From the NCBI GenBank assembly GCA_903924205.1, contig CAIYAP010000005.1, forward strand, positions 62,001 to 126,000: DNA of 64,000 nucleotides. The letters run 5' to 3'. The notes under the pieces are model-generated. The model was not told where the DNA came from. It saw only the letters and a list, made by a program, of their open reading frames with translations, and did no database searches. The translations under genes and the position numbers were made by a program. Position 1 is the stretch's first letter, and the number at the start of each line of letters is the position of its first letter. Below, in pieces: positions 42,912-51,403 of the stretch. The DNA comes from an uncultured Actinomycetes bacterium (GTDB lineage Bacteria; Actinomycetota; Acidimicrobiia; Acidimicrobiales; RAAP-2).

Positions 42912-44129
42912 ATGCACATCTCGCACGAACCTGAAGACTTGGGATTTTCCACCGAACGACTTGAACGTATTGACGAGTTTTTCGACACCTGGATTGCTGC
43001 GGGGAGGTACGCGGGTTGGCTCGTCACCGTGGCCCGCGGCGGAGAACTCGCCTACGTGTCGCACGGGGGGTACGCCAACAAGGAGGAGGGCGTCCCCGTT
43101 AGCCACGACACCCTGTGGCGCATTTTTTCAATGACCAAGCCCGTGACCGCCGTCGCCGCCATGATGCTGTACGAACGTGGTGCCTTTGATTTGTACGACC
43201 CCATCGACAAGTGGTTACCCGAGTTCGCGAATCCTCAGGTGTACGTGTCGGGCCCCGCGACCGACATGGTGACCGAGCCCGCTCGCGAACCCATTCGGGT
43301 GTGGCATCTCTTGACGCATACCGCCGGTTTGACCTACGGCTTTAACTATCTACATCCGGTCGATGAGGCGTATCGGCTCGCGGGCTACGAGTGGGCCGCG
43401 CCAAAGGGATCGACGAACGAGTCGGTGATGCGGGCGCTCGCGGAGATGCCGCTGCGTCACGAGCCCGGAGCCGCCTTTAACTATTCGGTAGCCACCGATG
43501 TCGTTGGCCGTTTGATCGAAGTGTGGTCGGGTCAATCGCTGGGTGACTTCTTCCGCGATCACATTTTGCTTCCGCTCAAAATGTACGACACGAACTTCGG
43601 TGTGTCCGATGAGAAGCTCGAGCGAGTCGCACAGGTCTACATTCCCGGACCCGAGGGCATCGTGGCGATGCCGCAACTGGGACGCGGGCTGAAGAGTCCC
43701 ACCTACCAATCGGGTGGTGGTGGTCTCGTGTCGACCGCGCACGACTATCACCGTTTCACCACCATGTTGTTGCGCGGCGGCGAACTCGACGGCGTACGTC
43801 TGCTGTCACCGGCCACGGTGGCGCTGATGAGTGACAATCATTTGCCCGGCGGCGGGGACATCGAGAGCCTGGCCCTCGACAGCTTCAAAGAACCCGCGTC
43901 ACGAGGTATGGGTCACGGTCTTGGACTCGCGGTGGTGTCATCTAGAGCGGGACAGAAGCTGCCCCTCTCCGAGGGCAGCCTGTTGTGGGGTGGGGCGGCA
44001 TCGACGACCTTTTGGATTGATCCGGCGCAAGACCTGACTGCCAGCTTCTATACCCAACTCATTCCGAGCAGCACCTACCCGATTCGGCGAATGTTGGCGC
44101 CGCTGGTGTATCAAGCACTCCTCGATTAG
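42912..44129 (+). CDS. Beta-lactamase-family serine hydrolase (class C/EstB-like)
   Basis: 405 residues, cytoplasmic by absence of a signal peptide. The nucleophile motif S-x-x-K is Ser73-Met-Thr-Lys76; the second motif is Tyr191 in FNYSV; the third is the WGGAAST stretch near residue 360. This resembles EstB/LovD-type esterases or acyl-transferases rather than true beta-lactamases. GAGGAGG lies 5 nt before the ATG. It is divergent from the MFS gene, so the two may be co-regulated, but no operator is obvious. Confidence 0.9.
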   Translation: MHISHEPEDLGFSTERLERIDEFFDTWIAAGRYAGWLVTVARGGELAYVSHGGYANKEEGVPVSHDTLWRIFSMTKPVTAVAAMMLYERGAFDLYDPIDKWLPEFANPQVYVSGPATDMVTEPAREPIRVWHLLTHTAGLTYGFNYLHPVDEAYRLAGYEWAAPKGSTNESVMRALAEMPLRHEPGAAFNYSVATDVVGRLIEVWSGQSLGDFFRDHILLPLKMYDTNFGVSDEKLERVAQVYIPGPEGIVAMPQLGRGLKSPTYQSGGGGLVSTAHDYHRFTTMLLRGGELDGVRLLSPATVALMSDNHLPGGGDIESLALDSFKEPASRGMGHGLGLAVVSSRAGQKLPLSEGSLLWGGAASTTFWIDPAQDLTASFYTQLIPSSTYPIRRMLAPLVYQALLD

Positions 44130-44180
44130 GCCATATTTTCGGGCAACAGCCTGGAAAATCGATTTTCAACCGGAGAATCC

Positions 44181-44209
44181 TTGATACGAACATTTGTTCG
44201 TAGTACGGT
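44181..44209 (+). promoter_or_regulatory. recA promoter with LexA (SOS) box
   Basis: TTGATA (-35, 44181-44186) and TACGGT (-10, 44204-44209) are 17 bp apart. Between them, ACGAACATTTGTTCGT (44186-44201) is a perfect palindrome that fits the actinobacterial/Gram-positive LexA consensus CGAAC-N4-GTTCG. LexA bound there would block the promoter. Confidence 0.9.
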
Positions 44210-44289
44210 TCGAGGAGCGCAACTGCGACCGATGTCACAGCGGGTACTTAGCGTGCCTACTCATGGCAAAGAACACGAAGGAGATCACG

Positions 44290-45354
44290 ATGGCGACGGA
44301 CGATCGAGCAAAGGCCCTTGACCTGGCCCTCGGGGCAATTGAAAAGCAATTCGGTAAGGGTGCGGTCATGCGCATGGGCGAGAACCTGCACATGAACATT
44401 GAAACCATCTCCACCGGTGCCCTCGCTCTCGACATGGCCCTCGGTGTGGGCGGTTTGCCCCGAGGTCGAATTGTCGAAGTCTTTGGACCGGAATCTTCGG
44501 GCAAGTCCACCTTGGCCATGCACGTCGTTGCCGAGGCGCAGCGCCGCGGTGGCATCTGCGCCTACATCGACGCGGAGCACGCCATGGACCCTATCTACGC
44601 GCGTGCCATTGGCGTGAACGTCGACAACCTCTACATCGCTCAGCCGGACACGGGTGAGCAGGCCCTCGAAATTGCGGACATGTTGATCCGTTCCGGAGCC
44701 CTCGATGTCCTCGTTATTGACTCTGTCGCGGCCTTGACGCCGCGTGCGGAAATTGAAGGAGAGATGGGTGACAGCCACGTCGGTCTCCAAGCTCGCCTCA
44801 TGAGCCAGGCCCTGCGCAAGCTCACCGCAAACCTCAACAAGTCCAACACCATCGCCATCTTCATCAACCAGTTGCGCGAGAAGATCGGTGTGATGTACGG
44901 CAGCCCCGAAACCACCCCTGGTGGCAAGGCGCTGAAGTTCTATAGCTCCGTTCGTATCGACATTCGTCGAGTGGAGTCCATTAAGGACGGCACCGAGATC
45001 GTCGGTAACCGCACCCGGACCAAGGTGGTGAAGAACAAGGTGGCTGCGCCGTTTAAGCAGGCCGAGTTCGACATCATGTACGGCAAGGGCATCAGCCGCG
45101 AAGGCTCCATCTTGGATGTCGCCGTGGAACTGGGCTTCGTGAAGAAGGCCGGTGCCTGGTTCACCTACGAAGGCGAGCAGCTCGGCCAGGGTCGCGAGAA
45201 TGTGAAGAACTTCCTGCGTGAAAACCCGCAGATGATGACGGAGATTGACGGTCGCGTGCGTGAGAAGCTCGCGGCGGACGCTCTGGCCCTCGCGGCTAAG
45301 CGTGCGGGCGAACTCTCGCCGGACGCGGAAACCGAAGACGTCGTTCTGGACTAG
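44290..45354 (+). CDS. recA: Recombinase RecA
   Basis: Strand-exchange ATPase and SOS co-protease, 354 residues. Walker A is GPESSGKST (about 66-74), loop L1 and L2 regions follow, and [21 protein letters not shown] is close to the family block. The ATG at 44290 is chosen because AAGGAG precedes it and the protein then begins [14 protein letters not shown] like other RecA proteins; ATG at 44263 is in frame but would add nine residues. No recX follows: the next gene is convergent and shares the CTAG stop overlap. LexA box upstream. Confidence 0.98.
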   Translation: MATDDRAKALDLALGAIEKQFGKGAVMRMGENLHMNIETISTGALALDMALGVGGLPRGRIVEVFGPESSGKSTLAMHVVAEAQRRGGICAYIDAEHAMDPIYARAIGVNVDNLYIAQPDTGEQALEIADMLIRSGALDVLVIDSVAALTPRAEIEGEMGDSHVGLQARLMSQALRKLTANLNKSNTIAIFINQLREKIGVMYGSPETTPGGKALKFYSSVRIDIRRVESIKDGTEIVGNRTRTKVVKNKVAAPFKQAEFDIMYGKGISREGSILDVAVELGFVKKAGAWFTYEGEQLGQGRENVKNFLRENPQMMTEIDGRVREKLAADALALAAKRAGELSPDAETEDVVLD

Positions 45355-46814
45355 TGCGTTGCCGCGTGGTGGTGCAATGGCGCCACCACGTGGTCGACGG
45401 GCTTGTAGCTCGCGATCGCGCGGCGGTATTCAAAGGTAAAGCCAGGCCACGTAATGGTGTTGATGCCCTGGTCGTTGAGATACCAACTCTGACATCCCGC
45501 GCCCCACACGGTGCTGGGCAACTTGTCGCGCACACTCTGCGTCCATGCACGTGCGGACTCGATAGTGGGCTCCACCGCCGCTTTCTTGTCGAGGGCCACT
45601 TCAATCGACCGCGTGATGTAGGGGTACTGGCTCTCCATCATGAACACCATGGAGGAGTGACCGAGGGCCGTATTGGGTCCCGTCACGACGTACATGTTGG
45701 GGAAGCCCGGCACGCTGGTGCCGTAGAGATGATCAATCTCACCGCGATACGCCGCTGCCAACGTCACATCATCGCGGCCGTAGATGATTTCCGCCAAGGG
45801 GTTGTCGGCGACCATAAAGCCGGTGGCCATCACGATGACGTCGTAGTCGCGGGCGGTGCCGTCACGGCTCACGATGCCATTCTCGGTCACCCGAAAAATG
45901 GGCTCCGTGATCAGGTCTACGTGGGGATGCGTGAAGGTGCGCAGGTAGTCGTTCGAGATCATGACGCGCTTGCAGCCCATGCGATAGGTGGGTGTCAACT
46001 TTTCTCGAAGGGCGGGGTCGGCGATTTCCTTCGCAATGAATTCGCGCGATTGTCCTTCGCCACGCGTCATGCGCTCCGGCTGACGCACGAACGCCAAAAC
46101 CAGAAGTTCGCGAGTGAGATACACCCAGCCGCGAACCAACTTGGCAGTGCCAGGGATCAACGTGAAGAGTCGACGCGTGATTGGGCGCGTGGGATGTCCG
46201 CTGTGGGGCAGAACCCACGCTGCCGTGCGCTGATACACATCGAGCGTGGCCGCATCGTCGGCAATTTGCGGAATGGCCTGCACCGCGCTGGCGCCGGTGC
46301 CGATAACGGCAACTCGTTTGCCCGTGAGGTCGAGGTCGTCGGGCCACGTGGCGGTATGGACTAATTGCCCCGCGAACGAGTCAATGCCGTCGATGTCGGG
46401 GCGTCGAGGTTCCATGAGAAATCCTCCGGCCATGATGAAACAGCGAGCCTCAACCGGGCCGTGATTGGTTTCCAGCACCCAGCGATCATCAACCCAGCGA
46501 GCATCCGTCACCGTGTGGTCGAAACGAATCTGGGGCAGAACATTGAAGTCACGCGCCACCGAGTCGAGGTAGTGCCAAATTTCGCCTCGGAAGCTGTACG
46601 TATTGGACCACTGAGGGTTGGGCGCAAAGGAGAATGAATACAGAGCACTCGGCACGTCACAGCGACAACCGGGGTAACGGTTCTCTCGCCACGTGCCACC
46701 GACCTGTGTGGCCTTCTCCAAGATGACGACGTCGGCAATGCCGGCGCGTCGCAAATTGATGGCGTGGCCGAGGCCACCAAATCCCGATCCGATGATCACT
46801 ACGTCGTGCAGCAT
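45351..46814 (-). CDS. FAD-dependent flavin monooxygenase, Baeyer-Villiger type
   Basis: 487 residues. FAD-binding Rossmann motif GSGFGGLG at 9-16, the BVMO fingerprint FxGxxxHxxxWP as [12 protein letters not shown], and the NADPH-binding GTGASA. The [19 protein letters not shown] segment is also typical of the group. It should convert ketones to esters or lactones; substrate unknown. A TAGGGT -10 element ends 6 nt before the ATG. Divergent from the acyltransferase gene, with 35 nt between start codons; its stop shares bases with that of recA. Confidence 0.92.
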   Translation of the reverse strand: MLHDVVIIGSGFGGLGHAINLRRAGIADVVILEKATQVGGTWRENRYPGCRCDVPSALYSFSFAPNPQWSNTYSFRGEIWHYLDSVARDFNVLPQIRFDHTVTDARWVDDRWVLETNHGPVEARCFIMAGGFLMEPRRPDIDGIDSFAGQLVHTATWPDDLDLTGKRVAVIGTGASAVQAIPQIADDAATLDVYQRTAAWVLPHSGHPTRPITRRLFTLIPGTAKLVRGWVYLTRELLVLAFVRQPERMTRGEGQSREFIAKEIADPALREKLTPTYRMGCKRVMISNDYLRTFTHPHVDLITEPIFRVTENGIVSRDGTARDYDVIVMATGFMVADNPLAEIIYGRDDVTLAAAYRGEIDHLYGTSVPGFPNMYVVTGPNTALGHSSMVFMMESQYPYITRSIEVALDKKAAVEPTIESARAWTQSVRDKLPSTVWGAGCQSWYLNDQGINTITWPGFTFEYRRAIASYKPVDHVVAPLHHHAATH

Positions 46815-46820
46815 GGGAGC

Positions 46821-46826
46821 ACCCTA
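46821..46826 (-). promoter_or_regulatory. -10 element for the BVMO gene
   Basis: TAGGGT on the minus strand ends 6 nt before the ATG at 46814. Confidence 0.6.
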
Positions 46827-46837
46827 CGCCGACTGAC

Positions 46838-46843
46838 TAGCGT
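46838..46843 (+). promoter_or_regulatory. -10 element for the divergent acyltransferase gene
   Basis: TAGCGT ends 6 nt before the GTG at 46850. It lies 11 nt from the divergent BVMO -10. Confidence 0.55.
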
Positions 46844-46849
46844 GACGAC

Positions 46850-47494
46850 GTGTCTTTGCCACCTCACCTGCGACCCTTTCTCGGTCGACTCATTCGACGT
46901 GTGCGCCGAAAACTCAATGACTGGGCAATCATTGGTTCCGATGACCGCGAAGCGACAACGTTCGCGCACTTCGGTTTCGGGGCGGCCATCTTGGCGCCGC
47001 AAGGGGTGATGTACAACGAGAAGGACATTTCCATCGGTGAGGGGACGATGATCGGCCCCCAGGTTACCTTGACCGCCGGCATGGGACCAGGTCAAGAAAT
47101 GCTGTCGACGCCGGTGGTGACCATCGGCAAGAAGTGCATTATTGGTCGTGGTTCGCACATCATTGGCCACTGGAATATCACCTTGGGTGACGAAATTCAA
47201 ACGGGCCCGTACGTGTACATCACCGACCAGAATCACGGCTACGAGGACCCGAATGCCGCCATCGGTTGGCAGGTAACCACGGAGAAGCCGGTAGTCATTG
47301 GGTCAGGTAGCTGGCTCGGCACGGGTGTCGTGATTTTGCCCGGGACTCAATTGGGGCGAAATACCGTGGTCGCGGCGGGTGCGGTCGTCAGTGGCACCTT
47401 CCCGGACCACGTGGTGCTCGGCGGGGTCCCCGCTCGCATCTTGCGTCACTACACCCCCGAGTCAGGCTGGCAGTCCGGGGCACCCGCCTCGTGA
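46850..47494 (+). CDS. Hexapeptide-repeat (left-handed beta-helix) acyltransferase
   Basis: 214 residues with hexapeptide turns such as ISIGEGTMIGPQVTL, IGKKCIIGRGSHIIG, IGSGSWLGTGVVILPGTQLGRNTVVAAGAVV and a closing VVLGGVPARILRHY. The catalytic His is probably in NHGYEDPN. Likely an O-acetyltransferase for sugars. GTG start 6 nt after a -10 element. Stop overlaps the MFS start (GTGA). Confidence 0.87.
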   Translation: MSLPPHLRPFLGRLIRRVRRKLNDWAIIGSDDREATTFAHFGFGAAILAPQGVMYNEKDISIGEGTMIGPQVTLTAGMGPGQEMLSTPVVTIGKKCIIGRGSHIIGHWNITLGDEIQTGPYVYITDQNHGYEDPNAAIGWQVTTEKPVVIGSGSWLGTGVVILPGTQLGRNTVVAAGAVVSGTFPDHVVLGGVPARILRHYTPESGWQSGAPAS

Positions 47495-48717
47495 GTCGCT
47501 CCGCTCTCGATTTTCGCCCGCTACGTGAATCACCGTCGTATCGCCGTTTGTACGCCTCGGGCTTTGTCACCTCCATTGGATCGCAAGCCTCCGCCGTGGC
47601 CTTGGCGTGGCAGCTCAAGAACTTGACCCACTCCGCATTGGCGGTAGGAGCTCTTGGTCTCGTGGAAGTACTCCCGCTGATTTTGGCAGGACTCTACGGC
47701 GGCGTGGTCGCTGATCACTTCGATCGCAAGACCATCGTGGTCGCCACGGAAGTTCTCATGCTGCTCATCTCCGTGGGCCTCGCCATTAATGCCCTGATGG
47801 CTCGCCCCATGGCCTGGGTCATCTACGTGGGAGCGCCCCTCGCCATGGTGGGTGCCGCACTACAGAGTCCCAGCCTGGGTGCGCTCAGCCAGCAATATCT
47901 CATCCCCGAACTTCAGCGATCCGCGGCCAGCCTCCAGACCTTCATGCGAAGTGCAGTGTCGCTCATCGGCCCGGCCATTGGTGGCCTCCTTGTGGTCAGC
48001 ACGAATGCCGCCACGGTCTACCTCATCGACGTGGTGACCTTTTTCTGCTCACTGGTCTTTCTGCTCCGCATCTCCTCGATGGGTCGCCAGCGCGACGAGG
48101 GTCGGCCCACGTGGGCGGACTTTCGCTTCGGGGCTAGTTATGCCTGGTCACGCCCTGACATCGTGGGTAGTTATGTCGTGGATACCGCCGCCATGGTCTT
48201 TGCGTATCCCGTATTGATGCTGCCCTTCGTAGCGGACACCTATCACTCACCGTCAGCATTGGCCCTGATGTATGCGGCGATGCCCGCGGGTGCTCTGCTG
48301 GCCAGCCTGACCTCGAACATCTTTCGCAATGTCACGCATTACGGCCGCGCCATCGTGGTGGCTGCCACCGCGTGGGGACTGGGTATTGCGCTCTTTGGTG
48401 CCGTGCACCAGTTGGCCATCGCCGTCGTGGGATTGGTGATCGCCGGCGGAGCCGATGGGTACAGCGGCATCTACCGCATGTCGCTGTGGAACGAAACCAT
48501 TCCCAATGACGTCCGCGGGCGAATGGGCGGCATCGAGGTGTTGAGCTATTCCGTGGGTCCCACGATGGGTCAGTTCCGCGGTGGCTGGTCCATCTCACGC
48601 TGGGGTGTTCGTACCGCGATGGCCGGTGGCGGAGTGCTGTCGGCGCTGTTGACCGGAGCCACGCCACTCGCGTGTCGATCTCTGTGGACGTTCAAGTCGA
48701 CAGTCACGAACTCCTAA
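47491..48717 (+). CDS. MFS transporter, DHA3/EntS-like
   Basis: 408 residues, 12 predicted membrane helices. It begins LRESPSYRRLYASGFVTSIGSQASAVALAWQ, the N-terminal signature of the DHA3 group (enterobactin or macrolide exporters), and contains GGVVADHFDRKTIVVATE (motif A). Substrate unknown. GTG overlaps the acyltransferase stop. Its TAA is part of the TAACCT -10 element of serB, so termination and initiation overlap here. Confidence 0.88.
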   Translation: MSRSALDFRPLRESPSYRRLYASGFVTSIGSQASAVALAWQLKNLTHSALAVGALGLVEVLPLILAGLYGGVVADHFDRKTIVVATEVLMLLISVGLAINALMARPMAWVIYVGAPLAMVGAALQSPSLGALSQQYLIPELQRSAASLQTFMRSAVSLIGPAIGGLLVVSTNAATVYLIDVVTFFCSLVFLLRISSMGRQRDEGRPTWADFRFGASYAWSRPDIVGSYVVDTAAMVFAYPVLMLPFVADTYHSPSALALMYAAMPAGALLASLTSNIFRNVTHYGRAIVVAATAWGLGIALFGAVHQLAIAVVGLVIAGGADGYSGIYRMSLWNETIPNDVRGRMGGIEVLSYSVGPTMGQFRGGWSISRWGVRTAMAGGGVLSALLTGATPLACRSLWTFKSTVTNS

Positions 48718-48720
48718 CCT
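48715..48720 (+). promoter_or_regulatory. -10 element for serB
   Basis: TAACCT ends 6 nt before the serB ATG; its first three bases are the stop codon of the MFS gene. Confidence 0.6.
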
Positions 48721-48726
48721 GCATTC

Positions 48727-49911
48727 ATGGCTGAGACCGCATTGCTGGTAACTGTGAGTGGACCGGACCGTCCCGGAATTGCCACGGCCGTGTTCGGCGC
48801 GCTGGCGGAATTCGAACCCAGCCTCGCCATTACCGATGTCGGCCAGGTGACGATTCACGGACATCTCGTGCTCTGCGTCGAGGTCACTATCGATAGTTCC
48901 ACGGCACCGGAAGTGGTGCGCCGCCGCATTCTTGATCGTGGGGCTGGCGACGGGAACGTCTCGGTCACCGTGACGCACGTCTCGGGCGAAGACACCTTGG
49001 CGGATCGCACCAAGCGCCTCATGGTGACTCTCGTGGCTCCCGCCATCTCCAGTGATGCGCTCAGTGAAGTGTTTGCCGCCATGGCACGAAGCGGCGCCAC
49101 GTGCGAGCGCATCGTTCACCTCGCGAGCTACCCCGTGGATTGCTACGAGCTCGTGGTGCGCACCATGCGCCGCCAAGAGCTGCGTGAAGAACTCACTCGC
49201 GTCGCCCTGGCTGCGGGCCTCGACGTGGCGGTGCAGCGTGCCGGTCTTCATCGTCGCGCCAAGCACCTCGTGGTGGTCGATGCCGACTCCACCTTGTTGC
49301 AAGAAGAAGTGATTGACCTCTTAGCCGCCAAGGCCGGCGTTGCCACGCAGGTGAGTGACATCACTCATCGTGCGATGATCGGTGAACTGGGATTTGGCGA
49401 GGCGCTGCGCGAACGTGTGGCGCTCCTCAAGGGGCTTCCCGAGAGCATCTTCGATGAGGTCCGCCGCGAGGTCACTCTGACCCCCGGTGCCCAAACCTTT
49501 CTTCGCACCCTGAAGCGCCTCGGCTACGTGACGGCGGTGGTGTCGGGTGGCTTTGAAGAGATCTTGGCGCCGCTCGTGGCTGAGCTCGGAGTTGATCATC
49601 TCGCTGCCAACAGCTTGGTGGTTCGCGATGGTTTTCTCACCGGCGAAGTGGCCTCGGCGGCGGTGGACCGTGAAGGCAAGGCGGCGGCTCTCGAGCGCCT
49701 GGCGCGCGAAGTGGGTGTCCCGCTGGAGCAGACGGTGGCCATCGGCGATGGCGCGAACGACATCGACATGTTGGCCTTGGCGGGCCTCGGCATTGCCTTT
49801 AACGCCAAGGCGGTGGTGCGCGAGCACGCGGACGCCACCTTGAACGTCCCGTATCTCGACGCGGCCCTTAATTTCATGGGAATTAGTCGCGACGAAATCG
49901 ACGCGGGATAG
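48727..49911 (+). CDS. serB: Phosphoserine phosphatase SerB
   Basis: Last enzyme of serine synthesis. 394 residues: two ACT domains in the first ~170 (VTVSGPDRPGIATAV; then VTLVAPAISSDAL), then a HAD phosphatase domain with the nucleophile motif VVDADSTLLQEE, a Ser/Thr-containing VVSGGFEEI (motif II), Lys in GKAAALERL, and GDGANDIDML (motif IV). The two-ACT layout matches actinobacterial SerB2, which is feedback-controlled by serine. The nucleophile motif is DADST, versus the more common DMDST. Confidence 0.95.
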   Translation: MAETALLVTVSGPDRPGIATAVFGALAEFEPSLAITDVGQVTIHGHLVLCVEVTIDSSTAPEVVRRRILDRGAGDGNVSVTVTHVSGEDTLADRTKRLMVTLVAPAISSDALSEVFAAMARSGATCERIVHLASYPVDCYELVVRTMRRQELREELTRVALAAGLDVAVQRAGLHRRAKHLVVVDADSTLLQEEVIDLLAAKAGVATQVSDITHRAMIGELGFGEALRERVALLKGLPESIFDEVRREVTLTPGAQTFLRTLKRLGYVTAVVSGGFEEILAPLVAELGVDHLAANSLVVRDGFLTGEVASAAVDREGKAAALERLAREVGVPLEQTVAIGDGANDIDMLALAGLGIAFNAKAVVREHADATLNVPYLDAALNFMGISRDEIDAG

Positions 49912-49991
49912 GACTTTTGCCCCTCGAGCGCTCCCTCGACGTGAGACACTTTGGCTGTTAGTGTCTCATCAACGAACCAAGGGGGGTCCTC

Positions 49992-50192
49992 GTGAAGGTA
50001 ACTATCGACGCCGCGCGATGCCAAGGTCAAGGTCGCTGCTTCGGCATCGCACCGGAAATTTTTGACTTTGATGATCTGGGAAATGGTGTCGTCATTGGTG
50101 ACGGCATCGTTGACGACGAGGAATTGAAGTCCAAGGCGCGTCTCGCCCAAGCCAACTGCCCCGAGCACGCCATCAACATTGAGGGGAACTAA
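49992..50192 (+). CDS. Ferredoxin ([3Fe-4S]-type, P450 partner)
   Basis: 66-residue ferredoxin beginning MKVTIDAARCQGQGRCFGIAPEIF style, with Cys10, Cys16 and a final Cys in NCPEHAI. The region between the second Cys and the last has no fourth Cys, so a [3Fe-4S] cluster is likely, as in P450-linked ferredoxins. GTG start. Its TAA overlaps the ATG of the P450 gene by one base, which makes it the probable electron donor. Confidence 0.92.
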   Translation: MKVTIDAARCQGQGRCFGIAPEIFDFDDLGNGVVIGDGIVDDEELKSKARLAQANCPEHAINIEGN

Positions 50193-51403
50193 TGACGATC
50201 AAGCCACCCGTTGGCGATTTCGCTACCGACTGGGACCACACGGATCCTCAGTGGGTCGCAAACCCCTATCCGATTTGGGAGGACCTTCGCGGTCGTTGCC
50301 CCGTCGCTCACACTGACCGCTACGGCGGCGGCTGGTTCCCCTCCACCTACGAAGGAGTCGCGGCCGTCGCTAACGACACTGAGAACTTCACCAGTCGTAC
50401 CGTCGTGATTGGTAACGGCCGTCCGGGTGAAGATGCGCCGCCGGCACCCATTGGCGTGGCCCCGCCGATCAGCTCGGACCCGCCCTTTCACCAGATCGCT
50501 CGTCGTCTCATTCTGCCGGCCTTTGCGCCCGGGCCGGTGAACGCCCTCGAACCGCAGATCCGCGAACTGTGCAACCACCTCCTCGACGAGATGGGTGCGG
50601 GTCTCGACATCAATGCCGGCGACGACTTCGCGGCACACATTCCGGTCTGGGTTATTGCCAAGATGCTGGGCTTCCCCGATGAAGACCGCGACCTCTTCCG
50701 CGAATTCGTGCACATCGTCCTCGAAGGCGTCGACGAGCCGCAGGAGCAGCGCATTGTGTCTTTCCAGCCGGTGCTCGACTACATCGAACGCCAGATTGAA
50801 GACCACGTCGCGAACCCGCGTGATGACCTCACGAGTTACATGCTGAATGTGGAACTGCCGAACGGCGACAAGTTGCTACCCGAGCACATCTTCGGCACCA
50901 TCATCTTGACGCTGATTGCGGGCATCGACACCACCTGGTCGGCGATCAGCTCGTCCATCTGGCACCTCGCCACGCACCCAGCTGACCTCGAGCGTCTCGT
51001 GAATGAGCCCGAGCTCATGCCGCTGGCCGTGGAGGAGTTTCTGCGTTTTTACGCGCCCGTCTCGATGGCTCGCTTGGTCAAGGAAGACATGGACTACCTC
51101 GGGTGTCCGATGAAGAAGGACGACTGGATTCTCCTGGGCTTCCCCGCCGCGAACCGCGACCCGGCCGTTTTTGAGAACGCCGACCAGTTCATTATCGACC
51201 GCGAGGTCAACCGCCACGTGACCTTTGGTCTCGGAATTCACCGTTGCGCCGGATCAAACTTGGCGCGCCTCGAATTGCGCGTGGCGCTGGAAGAGTTCAT
51301 CAAGCGCTTCCCAAAGTTTGAGCTGTCTGACCCCGCCGCCGTGACCTTCTCGCAGGGTCAGGTGCGCGGAGCGCGCTTCTTGCCGCTGACCGTCCTGAAC
51401 TAG
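50192..51403 (+). CDS. Cytochrome P450
   Basis: Soluble class I P450, 403 residues. I-helix oxygen-binding motif AGIDTTWSAI, K-helix ExxR as EEFLR, and heme-binding loop FGLGIHRCAGSNLAR with the Cys ligand. It resembles actinobacterial CYP families acting on terpenoids, steroids or fatty acids, but substrate is not evident. Coupled to the upstream ferredoxin. The stop TAG shares four bases (CTAG) with the stop of the convergent peptidase gene. Confidence 0.95.
   Translation: MTIKPPVGDFATDWDHTDPQWVANPYPIWEDLRGRCPVAHTDRYGGGWFPSTYEGVAAVANDTENFTSRTVVIGNGRPGEDAPPAPIGVAPPISSDPPFHQIARRLILPAFAPGPVNALEPQIRELCNHLLDEMGAGLDINAGDDFAAHIPVWVIAKMLGFPDEDRDLFREFVHIVLEGVDEPQEQRIVSFQPVLDYIERQIEDHVANPRDDLTSYMLNVELPNGDKLLPEHIFGTIILTLIAGIDTTWSAISSSIWHLATHPADLERLVNEPELMPLAVEEFLRFYAPVSMARLVKEDMDYLGCPMKKDDWILLGFPAANRDPAVFENADQFIIDREVNRHVTFGLGIHRCAGSNLARLELRVALEEFIKRFPKFELSDPAAVTFSQGQVRGARFLPLTVLN

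Noticed and set aside
44194..44289. Upstream starts for recA (44194, 44263)
   Set aside because: 44194 lies inside the LexA operator; 44263 has no ribosome-binding site, while 44290 has AAGGAG and gives the normal RecA N-terminus.
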